DNA of 64,000 bases. Source: Drosophila pseudoobscura (taxonomy: Eukaryota > Arthropoda > Insecta > Diptera > Drosophilidae). The notes under the pieces were generated by a model that did no database searches, was not told the origin of the DNA, and saw only the letters and a program-made list of their open reading frames with translations. Positions within the stretch are counted from its first letter, which is position 1, and every line of letters begins with the position of its first letter. The stretch spans positions 17,670,001 through 17,734,000 of the forward strand of contig NC_046679.1 in assembly GCF_009870125.1 (NCBI RefSeq). Direction: 5' to 3'. This document shows, one piece after another, positions 1-9,406 of the stretch. Both the position numbers and the translations under genes were made by a program.

Positions 1-153
1 AAGAGCCTGGAGCGTAAGCGCAAGGCCAAGTTGCGTGTCACCCTCAAGCACAACCGCGAGCTGAAGAAGCTGACTGTTCAGGCACGTGAAAACATTGCCA
101 AGGCGGCTGAGCCCTTCAACAAAATCATCAAATCCTATGGCTACGAGGTTTAA
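1..153 (+). CDS. C-terminal 50 codons of a lysine-rich protein (5' part outside window)
   Basis: The frame is open from base 1 to a TAA at 151-153 and gives 50 residues ending in SYGYEV. The piece is very basic and probably alpha-helical, with many Lys, Arg and Glu residues and GC-rich third positions, so it reads as a genuine coding end. An AATAAA lies 45 bases downstream at 198-203, which supports a gene end here. I do not recognise the protein. The charged helix would suit a nucleolar or ribosome-associated factor, but that is only a guess from composition. Confidence 0.7.
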   Translation, partial: KSLERKRKAKLRVTLKHNRELKKLTVQARENIAKAAEPFNKIIKSYGYEV

Positions 154-197
154 GGACAACAAAAACACCGGCAGATGCGTAGCAGTTTTTTAAAGGG

Positions 198-203
198 AAT
201 AAA
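198..203 (+). terminator. polyadenylation signal of the first gene
   Basis: AATAAA 45 bases after the stop codon at 151-153, followed by a T-rich stretch at 250-260. Confidence 0.5.
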
Positions 204-396
204 ACAACATCTAAGTTTAAAAAACAATCGTATTGTGTAGATATTTATGGGTTTTTTTTTTGTAATTTAATTTATTTACTCATCTGTATATGTACAACCT
301 ATCTTATAATTAATGAGAAAATAGGAGGAGGACTATGCGAGCCCAACATGTGTGGTACGGCGGTGAGGCAATGCTTCACACATTTGGAGGCTTTGC

Positions 397-640
397 TTAA
401 GCTAGCTGCACCCTTCTCTGGCGCATAATGATAGCCGCGAAGTTGATAGTCGCCACCCAGTTATCCGGGGACAGAAGCATATACTGCACCAGGTTTTGCC
501 AGCCCCGCCCAGGGCTTCCTCCAGCCAGTGGCGCTGCGCTGAGAATCTACCACAAGAAAATATAATATGCTCGGCATCCTCCTTCCTGCCCGGAAGGGCA
601 TGGTGGAGGGAATTCATGGTGAGCGAGAAGCATTGCGGAT
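397..640 (-). mobile_element. relic of a non-LTR retrotransposon ORF2, 3' end
   Basis: On the minus strand one frame reads EDAEHIIFSCGRFSAQRHWL, the Cys/His 'EDAEH..F.C.RF' signature found near the C-terminus of R1/I/LOA-type non-LTR reverse transcriptases. Near base 505 the homology jumps to another frame, reading NLVQYMLLSPDNWVATINFA and then a stop at 399-397. This is the usual last helix of those ORFs (pattern NLV..ML.S..NW.A....A). The frameshift and missing upstream domains show a dead fragment. The family call is from motif memory, so the clade is not certain. Confidence 0.6.
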
Positions 641-837
641 CTGATAAGTAAAAGTTATTCGAGTTAACATCGATAATATTATGCTGGGTTATGCCAGCTA
701 GGTTATTATCGCTAATTTTTCCAAGAACAGCTGTTTTGGGAAAGCTGATTCCAGTCAGCTGTCTCCGACAGGGATGCATGCAAAAAAACTTTCCAGTGTC
801 AAGAGTTTTTCATTGCAGAATCAGATACTCAGTATAG

Positions 838-1611
838 ATGTCGGTCTTCGAAGGCAAAGTGATAATTGTAACCGGAGCCAGCTCTGGTATTGGGGCAGGA
901 GCTGCCGTCCACTTGGCCAGTCTCGGTGGACTCTTGGTAATCGTGGGACGCAATGTGGAAAAATTGAAGGAGACCGCTGACGGTATTCTGGCTGCTGGGG
1001 GAGCTCCGGCATTGCAGCTGCAGGCTGATATGACCAAGGAGGCGGATGTGGAGAAGATAATAGCCGCCACCCTGGAGAAGCATGGTTGCATCGATGTCCT
1101 GGTCAACAATGCGGGCATTTTGGAAACTGGATCCATTGAAAACACAAGTCTCGCGCAGTTCGATCGCCTTATGAACACCAACGTACGTGCCATGTACCAG
1201 CTAACTATGTTGGCCACTCCCGAGCTGATAAAAACCAAGGGAACCATTGTAAACGTGTCTAGTGTGTGTGGAGTCCGTGCATTTCCTGGTGTCTTGGCCT
1301 ACAATGTGTCCAAGGCCGCAGTGGATCAGTTCACAGCCTGTGTGGCCCTAGAACTGGCTCCCAAAGGGGTGCGCGTCAATGCCGTCAACCCTGGCGTAAT
1401 TATCACCGAGATACACAAGCGCGGCGGCATGGATGAGGAAACGTACGCCAAATTCCTGGAGCATTGTAAGGTCACCCACGCCCTGGGTCGCCCTGGTCAG
1501 GTGAAGGAGGTGGCTGCTGCAATTGCCTTCCTAGCCAGCGACGCGGCTAGTTTCACCACTGGCATCAGCCTGCCCGTGGACGGCGGTCGCCATGCCATGT
1601 GTCCCCGCTAA
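838..1611 (+). CDS. short-chain dehydrogenase/reductase (SDR), first of three
   Basis: Single-exon 257-residue classical SDR, probably an NAD(P)(H)-dependent cytosolic oxidoreductase of unknown substrate. Visible motifs are the cofactor loop TGASSGIG (about residues 12-19), NNAG (90-93), the Ser-Ser of the active site (about 141-142), YNVSK with catalytic Tyr155 and Lys159, and PG at about 185-186. The C-terminus ends DGGRHAMCPR, as in the fly CG12171/CG31549/CG31548 cluster. The ATG at 838 sits at the family start. A T-rich stretch ending in CAG at 806-816 just before the ATG could be a 5' UTR splice acceptor. It is most like the next gene (about three quarters identical by eye). AATAAA follows at 1676-1681. 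There are no breaks. I think it is CG31549 or CG12171 but cannot separate the two. Confidence 0.95.
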   Translation: MSVFEGKVIIVTGASSGIGAGAAVHLASLGGLLVIVGRNVEKLKETADGILAAGGAPALQLQADMTKEADVEKIIAATLEKHGCIDVLVNNAGILETGSIENTSLAQFDRLMNTNVRAMYQLTMLATPELIKTKGTIVNVSSVCGVRAFPGVLAYNVSKAAVDQFTACVALELAPKGVRVNAVNPGVIITEIHKRGGMDEETYAKFLEHCKVTHALGRPGQVKEVAAAIAFLASDAASFTTGISLPVDGGRHAMCPR

Positions 1612-1675
1612 AACGCTTGGAAACACCGATGGAAGAACCGATGGCATTTAAAGTACATATCTGTGCATATACGTT

Positions 1676-1681
1676 AATAAA
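1676..1681 (+). terminator. polyadenylation signal of SDR gene 1
   Basis: AATAAA 65 bases after the stop codon of the first SDR gene. Confidence 0.5.
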
Positions 1682-2039
1682 TTTTTACAAATGAAATGTT
1701 TGCTACAGTTTATTCTTTTAATACGTACACACAGAAACAAAACAGCCCAAGCAAACTTATTCAGGCTATTTCATCTGTTTAAAGGATTCTTTGATTAATA
1801 ATACTTTTTATCTAAAGAAGGAAGATGATCAACTAAAATACTTTAGCTTAAAATCACTTTATCGTAGATTCAGTAGGTATGTATTTCCAAAAGTAGCGAA
1901 ATTTCTATGTTTGGTAAGATTTGAAAGATCGTATAGTAGAGATTTATTGGTCGCCTCAGATAAAGACTACAGTAAAAACGCTTTGAAGCGACGAAGTTTC
2001 TTTACGAGCTATCTTCTCGCTAAGAGTCGAAAGAAAGCT

Positions 2040-2335
2040 ATTTAAAAAACTAAACATTGTGAGCGTATGTACAATTGGAATTGGATAGGAGCATTAGAAA
2101 GCGGGCTATAAGGACAAAAGCCTACCTAAAACAAGCCTTAATGGAAGAATGGAGAATTATAGGGGAGACTCTACCAAAAATTTGCTCATCGAAATATGCC
2201 GTACTTTTTTGTTTTTTACTATTACTATGTTTTGAAATAAGTTTTTTGCTGTGCCAAAAATGTTGTTCGTCACTGTATTTAGCAGTGTATATAGCAGCTA
2301 TCTCCTACTCGAAATATGAACTGTATAGTGCGTGA
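2040..2335 (+). mobile_element. possible decayed Tc1/mariner transposase fragment
   Basis: Between the first two SDR genes the sequence turns AT-rich. The frame at 2075-2335 reads LDRSIRKRAIRTKAYLKQAL and then MEEWRIIGETLPKICSSKYA. This fits the C-terminal pattern of Tc1-like transposases (W..LDR.IRK....K..LK.AL.EEW..I.....K...S). The frame opens without an ATG, drops into a hydrophobic out-of-register tail, and shows no terminal inverted repeats, so I take it as a relic. The match is short and from memory. Confidence 0.4.
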
Positions 2336-2416
2336 ATTAAACTGATAATTATCTACAATTCACACTCTGCTTTATTTCACAACGACTGGAAACTGCCATA
2401 ACACAAAAGCTAGCGC

Positions 2417-2424
2417 TATCGATA
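2417..2424. promoter_or_regulatory. DRE box (TATCGATA) before SDR gene 2
   Basis: Perfect palindromic TATCGATA 80 bases upstream of the ATG at 2504. DRE/DREF boxes mark core promoters of broadly expressed fly genes. Confidence 0.5.
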
Positions 2425-2503
2425 TTGTTATCGACTTCAATGTCAACCTCGACACCCAACACCACTCCACTTCCAGCGGATCGTTCGAAGAGTCAACGCA
2501 AAC

Positions 2504-3277
2504 ATGCCCTGTTTCAAAGATAAGGTTATTATTGTGACGGGTGCCAGCTCCGGGATTGGGGCCTGCACTGCCGTTCACCTGGCCCGTCTGGGCGGCCTCC
2601 TGACCATTGTGGGACGCAATGTGGAGAAGCTGAAGGCCACAGCGGATGAGATTGTCGCCGCTGGAGGAGCCCCGGCCCTGCTGATTGCTGCAGACATGAA
2701 CAAGGAATCTGATGTCGAGAAGATTGTTTCTGCCACGCTGGTTAAGCACGGACGCGTCGATGTGCTGGTAAATAATGCGGGAATCCTTGAGACGGGCACC
2801 ATTGAGAACACCAGTCTGGAGCAGTACGATCGCCTAATGAACACTAATGTACGCGCCATCTATCACCTCACCATGCTGGCCACCCCCGAGCTGATCAAGA
2901 CGAAGGGAAACATTGTGAACGTGTCCAGTGTGAACGGAATCCGATCTTTCCCCGGCGTGCTCGCCTATAATGTGTCCAAGGCAGCCGTGGACCAGTTCAC
3001 CCGCTGCGTGGCCCTGGAGCTGGCTCCCAAGGGAGTGAGGGTAAACTCTGTTAATCCGGGAGTGATCATTACCGAGCTGCAACGTCGTGGAGGGCTAGAC
3101 GACGAGGCATATGCCAAGTTCCTGGAGCACGCAAAGGTCACCCATGCTCTGGGCAGGCCCGGAGATGTGTCAGAGGTGGCAGCTGCCATTGCTTTTCTCG
3201 CTAGTAATGAGGCCAGCTTCAGCACGGGAATAAGTCTGCCCGTGGACGGTGGTCGCCACGCCATGTGTCCGCGATAA
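2504..3277 (+). CDS. short-chain dehydrogenase/reductase (SDR), second of three
   Basis: Single-exon 257-residue classical SDR beginning MPCFKDKVIIVTGASSGIG. The cofactor loop is at about 12-19, NNAG at about 90-93, and YNVSK carries Tyr155 and Lys159; the end is DGGRHAMCPR. The start and length match the fly CG12171 type. Its N-terminal half resembles SDR gene 1, while its C-terminal half is nearly identical at DNA level to the minus-strand SDR gene at 4550-3780. The two copies face each other tail to tail. Role: probable cytosolic NAD(P)-dependent reductase with unknown substrate. A DRE box at 2417-2424 suggests constitutive expression. Confidence 0.95.
   Translation: MPCFKDKVIIVTGASSGIGACTAVHLARLGGLLTIVGRNVEKLKATADEIVAAGGAPALLIAADMNKESDVEKIVSATLVKHGRVDVLVNNAGILETGTIENTSLEQYDRLMNTNVRAIYHLTMLATPELIKTKGNIVNVSSVNGIRSFPGVLAYNVSKAAVDQFTRCVALELAPKGVRVNSVNPGVIITELQRRGGLDDEAYAKFLEHAKVTHALGRPGDVSEVAAAIAFLASNEASFSTGISLPVDGGRHAMCPR
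2758..3262 (+). repeat. inverted repeat arm A (3' half of SDR gene 2)
   Basis: About 505 bases that match the complement of 3795-4299 with roughly ten differences by eye, most of them synonymous. The similarity stops sharply at the start of this tract: the N-terminal halves of the two genes are strongly diverged. Confidence 0.85.
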
Positions 3278-3717
3278 GATGTGCTGTTCCTAGTCCGAGT
3301 GTCCAAAATAATTTAAATATATTTTGTTGCTTGCAGTCTCTAAATTTGTAACTTAATTTCAATGGGCAGCAATGAATGTTTAAAGGTGAATAAGGAACTG
3401 TAAGCAGTTTGCAGCGATCCCGGTGGAATGTTCTGAGATCCTCTCAAAGTAGAGGCACCTTTCGATCAGGCACACATCTCTGCCTGAATGTGGGGTCTGC
3501 GTACTTATCTTACTTGTCGGATTAATCCTGGAATAATTCGAGGGAATCCAAACGGTGGAACTGTTAAACTATTCGAACTACATGCCTTGCCCACAGTTGT
3601 TGAGCAAGATGAGGCATGTTTTATGACAGTTTGTCAGCCGAAATGCGGGGGGCCATAAGCAAGTAATGTGTCCCTCTACTAGCTGTTCATTTTAAGCTAT
3701 GTATGTACATATGTATA

Positions 3718-3723
3718 TTTATT
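3718..3723 (-). terminator. polyadenylation signal of SDR gene 3
   Basis: TTTATT on plus (AATAAA on minus) 57 bases beyond the stop codon of the minus-strand SDR gene. Confidence 0.45.
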
Positions 3724-3779
3724 AGAAAAAGCACAAAATAAATGCAAGAATTGATCAGACTGGAGCTCATTTGCGAATT

Positions 3780-4550
3780 CTATCTGGGGCACATGGCGTG
3801 GCGACCACCGTCCACGGGCAGACTTATTCCCGTAGTGAAGCTGGCCTCATTACTAGCGAGAAAAGCAATGGCAGCTGCCACCTCTGACACATCTCCGGGC
3901 CTGCCCAGAGCGTGGGTAACCTTTGCGTGCTCCAGGAACTTGGCATATGCCTCGTCGTCTAGCCCTCCACGACGTTGCAGCTGGGTAATGATCACTCCCG
4001 GATTAACAGAGTTAACCCGCACTCCCTTGGGGGCCAGCTCCAGGGCCACGCAGCGGGTGAACTGGTCCACCGCTGCCTTGGACACATTATAGGCGAGCAC
4101 GCCGGGGAAAGATCGGATTCCGTTCACACTGGACACGTTCACAATGTTTCCCTTCGTCTTGATCAGCTCGGGGGTGGCCAGCATGGTGAGGTGATAGATG
4201 GCGCGTACATTAGTGTTCATTAGGCGATCGTACTGCTCCAGACTGGTATTCTCAATGGTGCCCGTCTCAAGGATTCCCGCATTATTCACCAGCACATCGA
4301 GCTTGCCATACGCCCGAAGGGTATCGGCCCATACACGCTCAATATCCTCCGCCTTACTGATGTCACCCACAACTAGAGCTGGGGCGGACTTGCTCGCCTC
4401 ACTGCATTGCTGGGCTACCTTTTTAAGATTATCCACATTGCGTCCGTTCAGGGCCAGGCAGGCGCCGAGCCTCGCAAATTTCAGAGCAGTTGCGGCCCCA
4501 ATCCCAGAGCTCGCTCCTGTAATTAAAATAACTTTACCAGCGAAATTCAT
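3780..4550 (-). CDS. short-chain dehydrogenase/reductase (SDR), third, chimeric-looking
   Basis: Single-exon minus-strand SDR. I start it at the ATG at 4550-4548 (MNFAGKVILITGASSGIG), giving 256 residues. An open extension upstream has only a TTG at 4571 and no ATG, and MNFAGK is where relatives begin. Motifs are TGASSGIG (11-18), NNAG (about 89-92) and YNVSK (Tyr154, Lys158). Residues up to about 84 differ strongly from the neighbouring SDR genes (CLALNGRNVDNLKKVAQQC) and recall the CG31548/CG31546 type. From LVNNAG onwards only two residues differ from SDR gene 2 (Gln for Glu in ITQLQ, Thr for Ser in SFTTG). The protein is therefore a mosaic, most simply explained by gene conversion. Confidence 0.93.
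   Translation of the reverse strand: MNFAGKVILITGASSGIGAATALKFARLGACLALNGRNVDNLKKVAQQCSEASKSAPALVVGDISKAEDIERVWADTLRAYGKLDVLVNNAGILETGTIENTSLEQYDRLMNTNVRAIYHLTMLATPELIKTKGNIVNVSSVNGIRSFPGVLAYNVSKAAVDQFTRCVALELAPKGVRVNSVNPGVIITQLQRRGGLDDEAYAKFLEHAKVTHALGRPGDVSEVAAAIAFLASNEASFTTGISLPVDGGRHAMCPR
3795..4299 (-). repeat. inverted repeat arm B (3' half of SDR gene 3)
   Basis: Partner of 2758-3262. The two arms are separated by about 530 bases that hold both 3' UTRs. The pair looks like a gene-conversion tract between tail-to-tail paralogues. Confidence 0.85.
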
Positions 4551-5266
4551 GATCTGATCCGTGTTATGCAAGTTTCAAACAAGTTCGCAATCTCAGTGCG
4601 CATCTTGTGAGGTTTTGTTGTGGGTACTCTGGCAAATCACCCGTCTCCCTGAAAAACCGGGTTCACATCCCTTCCAATTTTATGATGGTGGGTTTCTTAT
4701 TTTTTAATTTAAATTGTATTATTATTATATATTATATTATATTGATATATTATCACTGGCTGGCGGCGGTAGCAGAAGGACAGGGCCGTGGGATCTAATC
4801 CAAAGAGTTCATTTGCGACAGTTAGTGGGGATAGTATACATTTTTCGGTGCGATACTTTCGATGGTAAACCGAAATAGTCGATAGTCGGCTTATTTTTAG
4901 TCGATAGTATCGACAGCGCTATCGCTTTATTCCCAATTATTTTCAATGCGCCTTTTTTATTTAAATTACATTATTATAAGCCTTAAGCAAATGCAATATC
5001 TGTAGAATAACAAGTAAGTAGAGTGGCTGTCGCCAGCATAATTCGTTTAATTAAATATTAGCTCCGAAGCGAGCAAATCGACACAGAGTTTTGCGCCGTG
5101 TGATTGTGTGTGTGTGTGTGTGTGTATGAACGAAGAAAATTTTATTGCAGAAAGGTCCACGACGCGTAGCGAAAAATTCGTTAAAAAGAGAAAGAAAGGA
5201 TTACAGATACATTTATCAGGACTAAGCTAAGCTAAGAAGAAATACGAAAATAGACGGCAAAAAGCA
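4551..5266. other. intergenic, Wdr33 promoter region
   Basis: This stretch lies between the heads of SDR gene 3 and Wdr33. An AT-rich part (4690-4760) is followed by a cluster of CGATA/TCGATA half-sites at 4850-4925 and a (GT)n run at about 5106-5125. The bases before 5267 are A-rich, as in fly 5' leaders. I see no other gene. Confidence 0.5.
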
Positions 5267-8200
5267 ATGGACGTGTCACAGCCCCCGCCTCAGTTGCTGA
5301 CGGCGCCATCTGCGCTGGCGACGAACTTCACATCCCTCCCTCCTCCCTCGATGGGCGGACAACACTACAGACATTACCATCCTCATCACGGCTCCAACAA
5401 GCATGGCTATAACCAGTTCAAGCCCTTCATGCCAGGTGGTTTTCAGCGGCCCTTTGGCATGTCGCAGGACGATTTCGATGGGAAGCGATTACGCAAAAGT
5501 GTAATGCGAAAGACCGTGGACTACAATGCATCCATAATCAAGGCCCTGGAGGTGAGTGGGAGGCTTTCAGGCGCACCGCAAACTCTAAAAATATTTTACT
5601 TGCTTGCAGAATCGTCTTTGGCAGCGCGATCACAGGGATCGACTGGCCCTGCAGCCTGATAGCATATATGTGCCTCATATGCTGCCGCCTTCCAGCTATC
5701 TAGACAATCCCTCAAATGCGGTGACAACGCGATTCGTCAAGACCGCCACCAACAAAATGCGCTGTCCCATCTTTACGCTAGCCTGGACGCCAGAGGGCAG
5801 GCGTCTGGTCACCGGAGCCAGCTCTGGCGAGTTTACGCTATGGAACGGACTCACATTTAACTTCGAGACGATCCTTCAGGTAAGTTGGAACCCCGCCAGC
5901 AAGCGGAGCCAAGCTAATCAAGTGATGTGTCGCCCAGGCCCACGATATATCGGTGCGCACCATGGTGTGGTCACACAACGACAGCTGGATGGTAACCGGA
6001 GACCACGGCGGCTATGTTAAGTACTGGCAGTCCAACATGAACAACGTCAAGATGTACCAGGCCCACAAGGAGGCCATTAGGGGAATAAGGTATAGCCATT
6101 TAATCGTAACTGTCAACTGTACTATTTACCCATTCGTAGGCGCTGACGCAAGCATTCGGCCACCGTCAATAGCAAGTCAAAGTGGCAGCCACAGGCAAAG
6201 CCAGAACTTAGTCCAAATTAAAACACTAGCTCGCGGAGCTTACCCTCATGGTGGTTGTCGTTGTCGTTGTCGTTGTAGTCCCGTTGTCTCGCTAGACGAT
6301 TTGGCACGGGTCGCGGGGGCAGTAGCGTGCATTCACTTCCTCAGATACCTTGTTGGATGTTTAATAGATCGGTTACTACCAGCGCTGTTTTTGCTGTTTA
6401 TCAATAAAGTTATCCCTCGAGTAACATTCCATTTCTTAGCCATTCCTCCTTGCCTTCCTTGACTGAGGCAATTACGATTAACAAAAGTTCACAAAAGAAC
6501 GAATCTCATACCTCCCCATATCTGTGTTATAGCTGTAAAGAATTAAAGACTGAAAGTGAAATGCAATACTGAGAAACCTGAGAAACAATAAAAGCAACCA
6601 ACTTAACTCAAAACGAAACTACTGCACCATTTTATTTACGAGGACACAGCATCAACAACAACCAACAACAAATAAAATAAAAACTGAATGCAACAGCTGA
6701 TTGTTTAAAAATTCGGGGGTTCGAGTGTTTTCTTTTGTGAGCCGATGCCGATCTGCCTGGTCCCAGCCTGGCCTACCACAATTCCGGCGACTGGGTCGAC
6801 ATCTTGCGAGCGTATCTACCCACAGAAAACATAGTTACGCCAAACTCCAGAAGGCATCGCATCTGTTGTTAAACGCTTTTGTAATGGATACGGCGGGTTC
6901 TAAATGAGATCGCTTTCCCGAAAAATAACTCAAATTAAAATTTAAAAACCTTTCAATATGTTCTATGGTCTTTGTTTATTTTTCCTTATGAATCGTAGTT
7001 GTTGTGATAACCTTCATATAAAACCACAAAAATTAATTAATTTGGCTTATTAAATGAATTGCGGATGACATTTGGAAGAATATATAAGAAAGAACCCCAA
7101 AATAAGAGCAATAAAATATATGGTTACCCGAATTAGCCGAAACGATTGGAAGCGAAATTGAATTTGAGAAACGCCAAACTTTAGAGAAATAATAAATTAT
7201 CGTTACATGGAATACCTAATTGACGATTTCCTTTTCTGGTGAAGAACAACATAACTAAGAAAGAAGAAATATATAAGATATATAACATTCGGCATTCATT
7301 CATAATCGTAGGACATGATTAATTCACACACACACACACACACACACACCTCAATCCGTATTTCGTTACGTTCTAACCTTTCTCCAATGCAATCCACTAA
7401 ACGCAGTTTCAGTCCCACGGACAGCAAGTTTGTAAGCGGCAGTGATGACGGCACCCTGCGGATCTGGGACTTTATGCGCTGCCAAGAGGAGCAAGTGCTG
7501 CGAGGTAAGTGCCAGATGCTAGATGACAGTGGTAGACGTGGAACATTAAATGCAAACATTTTCCGGACTACATAGGTCATGGTGCCGATGTCAAGTGCGT
7601 GCACTGGCATCCGCACAAAGGAATGATCGTGAGTGGGAGCAAGGATAACCAGCAGCCCATCAAGATCTGGGACCCCAAGAGCGGGATTGCCCTAGCCACG
7701 CTGTGAGTATCGCCCCAGTAGGACTAAACCACCAGCCACCTTTCATTGAATCACGTCCGATTTTACACAGGCATGCCCACAAGTCCACGGTGATGGACCT
7801 AAAATGGAATGACAATGGAAACTGGCTGGTCACCGCCTCGAGGGACCATCTGCTCAAGCTCTTCGACATACGGAATCTGCGGGAGGAGGTCCAGGTGTTC
7901 CGTGGCCACAAAAAAGAGGCTAGCTCTGTGTCCTGGCATCCGATTCACGAAGGCCTCTTCTGCTCCGGCGGCTCCGATGGGTCCATACTTTTTTGGAATG
8001 TTGGGTGCGTTTGGCTTTGAGTTTAGCAGTGATTCTCTAAATAAATCATGCATCTCTTGCAGAACGGATAAGGAAATCGGTTGCGTGGAGACGGCCCATG
8101 ACAGCATTGTGTGGACTCTGGCCTGGCATCCGCTCGGGCACATCCTGTGCTCGGGCTCCAACGACCATACCATTAAGTTCTGGACCAGGAATCGTCCGGG

Positions 8201-9406
8201 AGATCTTATGCGGGACAAATACAACTTGAACACATTGCCCGCCAGCTTGGCTGCACTGGATGAGTGTGAATACGGTAGGGTCTTGTCTTGGACGGTTCGA
8301 ACAGAGAGTGTTCCGGATCTTCTTCACGTAATTCCCTTCTTACAGATGACGCCATAATACCCGGAATGGGACCTGAGGACAGGGTGGAGTTTACCGAGAG
8401 TCTTACAGCCGACAAGGGCTTCATTCCCGGCCTGGATCTGGATCCCAGCAAGGCGCTCAGCGATCGGGACAGGGAGAAAAAGGTGCCCTACAGCAAGCCC
8501 ATACCACGGAACTTCCAGGTGCAGTGGGCGGGTCCTCGCCGTGCCGACGATCCTAGTGTGCTCACAATCCACGACGAACTGGCAGCTCGAGAGGCCAAGG
8601 ACTTGTCCAACGGCCTGACTCACCAGCAGATAAGCGAAAACACCCTGGAGGGCATTCTGGCCAGTGGTATGCTGAACGGCCTCGATCCTCATACAATTGT
8701 CGGGGTTTTTGCCTACAATCGCTTCATTCGCGTGCATCCCGATTCGCGTCTGATGGGGGCTATACGCCAGGGAGCGGACTTCCTCAACAAGTACGTGGAC
8801 GCTGGCAAGTTGGAGGAACTGAGCGATGTGGTGCCCCTGAAGGACCGATCACGATCTGTCTCCCCTGCGGTGGAGGCTCGCGGCGAGGTTGCCTCGCCCC
8901 CAACGAAAAAGTCGCGATTTGAGCCCCGACAGCACAACGCTCAGTTGGTATGCGTGCGCGAGCTCCTGCTCCTGAAGAAGCCCTTCCTGCCCTCGCTCGT
9001 CACCGTTAAGGCACAACAGCCCAACACGGAGTTTGTGGATGAGCCACCACTGGAGCAGTGCGATCGGGAGAGAGAGAGGGATCGCGAGAGAGAGCGAGAT
9101 CGGGAACGAGATCCATCCCAATCGAACAGACCCAATCCATGGGCTGCCAATTCTCCTTGGACGAACAATGGAAACGGCGGGGGCGGAGGCAATGGCTCCA
9201 ATGGCTTCAGCAACAACGGCTCAGACAACTTCAACGAGCGAGAGCGGGACCAGTTTCCAAAGAGTGGCAACAACAACTCCAACAGTGGCGGACAGCAACG
9301 CCGCAGGCGTGGCAACAACAACTCCGGCTCCAGTGGCGGCGGAGGTGGGGGAGGTGGCGGCAGCGGGAGCGGAAGAAATCGAGGGCGAAACAACAGACGC
9401 TTCTAA
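5267..9406 (+). CDS. Wdr33: WD40 protein Wdr33 (CPSF subunit, mRNA 3'-end processing)
   Basis: Eight coding exons: 5267-5551, 5610-5879, 5938-6089, 7407-7504, 7576-7702, 7771-8004, 8063-8274 and 8346-9406, all with GT-AG borders and consistent phase, 812 residues in all. WDR33 is the cleavage/polyadenylation factor subunit that, with CPSF30, recognises AAUAAA in the nucleus. Visible features are a Pro/His-rich head, the conserved block [15 protein letters not shown] (about 75-90), WD repeats from about 135 to 435 ([51 protein letters not shown]) and the PYSKPIP motif. The tail is Arg-Glu repeat followed by Gly/Asn-rich, ending RRF. Intron 3 (6090-7406) is much longer than the others and is open for 124 codons from the exon 3 frame. 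The Arg-Glu/Gly tail is shorter than the collagen-like tail of the vertebrate protein. A 63-72 base in-frame intron inside the last exon (donor 8948) cannot be excluded. Confidence 0.95.

Noticed and set aside
1791-2045. 84-codon Lys-rich frame between SDR genes
   Set aside because: It begins with TTG, not ATG, in AT-rich DNA, and I see no family. It may belong to the adjacent transposon relic.
4551-4571. N-terminal extension of SDR gene 3 to a TTG at 4571
   Set aside because: There is no ATG there, and the family starts at MNFAGK (4550), which also gives the usual length.
4640-4680. B-box-like GGTTCACATCC resembling a tRNA T arm
   Set aside because: No acceptor or anticodon stem can be folded around it and there is no A box at the right distance.
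7325-7349. (CA)n run and other short tandem repeats considered as a CRISPR or satellite array
   Set aside because: They are simple microsatellites without spacers, and the genome is animal.
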